Source: an uncultured Clostridia bacterium (GTDB taxonomy: Bacteria; Bacillota; Clostridia; UBA1381; UMGS1253). From it: a DNA stretch of 13,355 bases. Below the pieces are notes generated by a model. The model worked only from the letters and a program-made list of their open reading frames with translations. It was not told the origin of the DNA and ran no database searches. Positions 12,481-13,355 of this stretch are shown here, piece by piece. Location: contig CALAUK010000210.1 of assembly GCA_937892135.1 (NCBI GenBank), forward strand, positions 1 through 13,355, read 5' to 3'. Position 1 is the first letter of the stretch. Each line of letters starts with the position of its first letter. The translations under genes and the position numbers were made by a program.

Positions 12481-13355
12481 TTACACCTCCTTTTTCTCGG
12501 TCTGTGAATAGTAAATTTCCTGATACTCAGCGTTTTCTTCAAGTAACTCCTCGTGAGTACCAATTCCCGTTATTCTTCCGTCATCAAGCACAATAATCAT
12601 ATCGGCATTTATAACAGAGGTAATTCTTTGCGCAATAATAATCTTTGTTGAGGAAGAAAGCTCACTTTTAAACGCCTCGTTAATCTTTTTCTCAGTCGCC
12701 GTATCAACAGCGCTTGTAGAGTCGTCTAAAATTAAAATCTTCGGCTTTTTAAGAAGTGCACGCGCGATGCAAAGCCTCTGCTTCTGTCCGCCCGAAACAT
12801 TTGACGCGCCCTGACCTAACACCGTGTCGTACCCGTCAGTAAAGCTTTCTATAAAGCCGTGCGCCTGAGCGTAGGATGCCACCTTTTTAATCTCCTCATC
12901 GGTTGCATTTTCGTCGCCCCACAAAAGATTTTCCTTTATTGTTCCCGAAAAGAGCACATTCTTCTGCAAAACCGTACCTATTCCGTCTCTTAAGTTTTTA
13001 AGGCTAAAGCTTTTAACATTTATTCCGTCAACCAAAATTTCGCCCTCGTCAGCATCATAAAGCCTTGAAATAAGGGAAACCAGTGTAGTTTTTCCCGAAC
13101 CCGTTGAGCCTACTATACCAACAGTGTCTCCCGCTTTAATTTTAAAGGTAATATCTTTTAAAACCTCCTCAGGACTGTCTTTATAATACCGAAAGCTTAC
13201 ATTTTTAAACTCAATATCGCCCGAATTAACCACAAGTGTGCTTTCGGGATTATCTTTTATATCGTTTTCCTCATAAAGCACCTCTTTAACTCGTCTTGCT
13301 GAGGCAATCGCTCTTGCAGAGCTTGTGAAAAGCATAGTAACCATCATAAGAGACA
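12481..13355 (-). CDS. ABC exporter subunit with degenerate ATP site, partial (N-terminus beyond window)
   Basis: The frame is open to the right edge, so the membrane domain is missing here and only the end of the last helix plus the nucleotide-binding domain is seen (about 290 residues). Walker A GSTGSGKT and Q-loop LQKN are normal, and the signature VSGGQ is good. Walker B reads ILILDDS, with Asp where the catalytic Glu should be, and the switch motif reads IIAQR, with Gln instead of His. These are the classic marks of the degenerate site in heterodimeric exporters such as TM287/288, LmrCD or BmrCD. The ATG at 13347 is internal, not a start. It lies directly upstream of the competent subunit, with a 2-bp gap. 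Confidence 0.92.
   Translation of the reverse strand, partial: SLMMVTMLFTSSARAIASARRVKEVLYEENDIKDNPESTLVVNSGDIEFKNVSFRYYKDSPEEVLKDITFKIKAGDTVGIVGSTGSGKTTLVSLISRLYDADEGEILVDGINVKSFSLKNLRDGIGTVLQKNVLFSGTIKENLLWGDENATDEEIKKVASYAQAHGFIESFTDGYDTVLGQGASNVSGGQKQRLCIARALLKKPKILILDDSTSAVDTATEKKINEAFKSELSSSTKIIIAQRITSVINADMIIVLDDGRITGIGTHEELLEENAEYQEIYYSQTEKKEV

Overview
The window looks like low-GC Firmicutes DNA, most likely an uncultured Clostridia. Reasons: AT-rich codons and intergenic DNA, strong AGGAGG-type ribosome sites, U-tract terminators, a zinc-type L28, a type III pantothenate kinase, and an AgrC/AgrA-like two-component pair. It is mostly chromosomal housekeeping and cell-envelope DNA, joined at its left edge to a small piece of phage DNA.

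Layout. 1-1104 (minus) holds two phage-type genes: a PP-loop (PAPS-reductase-like) protein running off the left edge, and a DnaC/IstB-like helicase-loader ATPase whose N-terminal domain is missing. The phage homology stops about 35 bp before the MurJ start, which suggests a recombination or assembly junction. 1138-2616 (plus) is the lipid II flippase MurJ with its own terminator. 2811-3803 is a divergent pair, a PASTA lipoprotein (minus) and a small XRE repressor (plus). Between them lie two matching 17-bp palindromic operators placed on the promoters. The pair is flanked by two inverted copies of an intergenic repeat. 3980-5312 (minus) is rpmB, then rsmD, then a coiled-coil protein. 5598-6832 (plus) is an operon of a YfcE-type phosphodiesterase and coaX.

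6918-9922 (minus) carries a LytTR response regulator and GHKL sensor kinase with a 4-nt overlap. Downstream is a separate short transcription unit with its own extended -10 promoter, a 16-codon peptide ORF, a 55-codon ORF or remnant, and a secreted protein with a copper-amine-oxidase-N-like (stalk) domain. No agrB or complete agrD was found. 9923-10618 has no convincing gene. It holds an extended -10 promoter, a probable ~300-nt leader with stacked hairpins ahead of the response regulator, and an array of seven short hairpins separated by TGAAAT/ATTTCA. 10619-13355 (minus) is a heterodimeric ABC exporter. The partial upstream subunit has a degenerate ATP site (Asp for Glu, Gln for His), and the complete downstream subunit supplies the good catalytic residues.

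Most worth testing: the XRE/PASTA lipoprotein switch with its tandem operators and flanking inverted repeats; the structured leader plus hairpin array before the AgrA-like regulator; the hidden peptide ORF (…ALCWFI) near the AgrC-like kinase; and whether the phage/MurJ junction is real.
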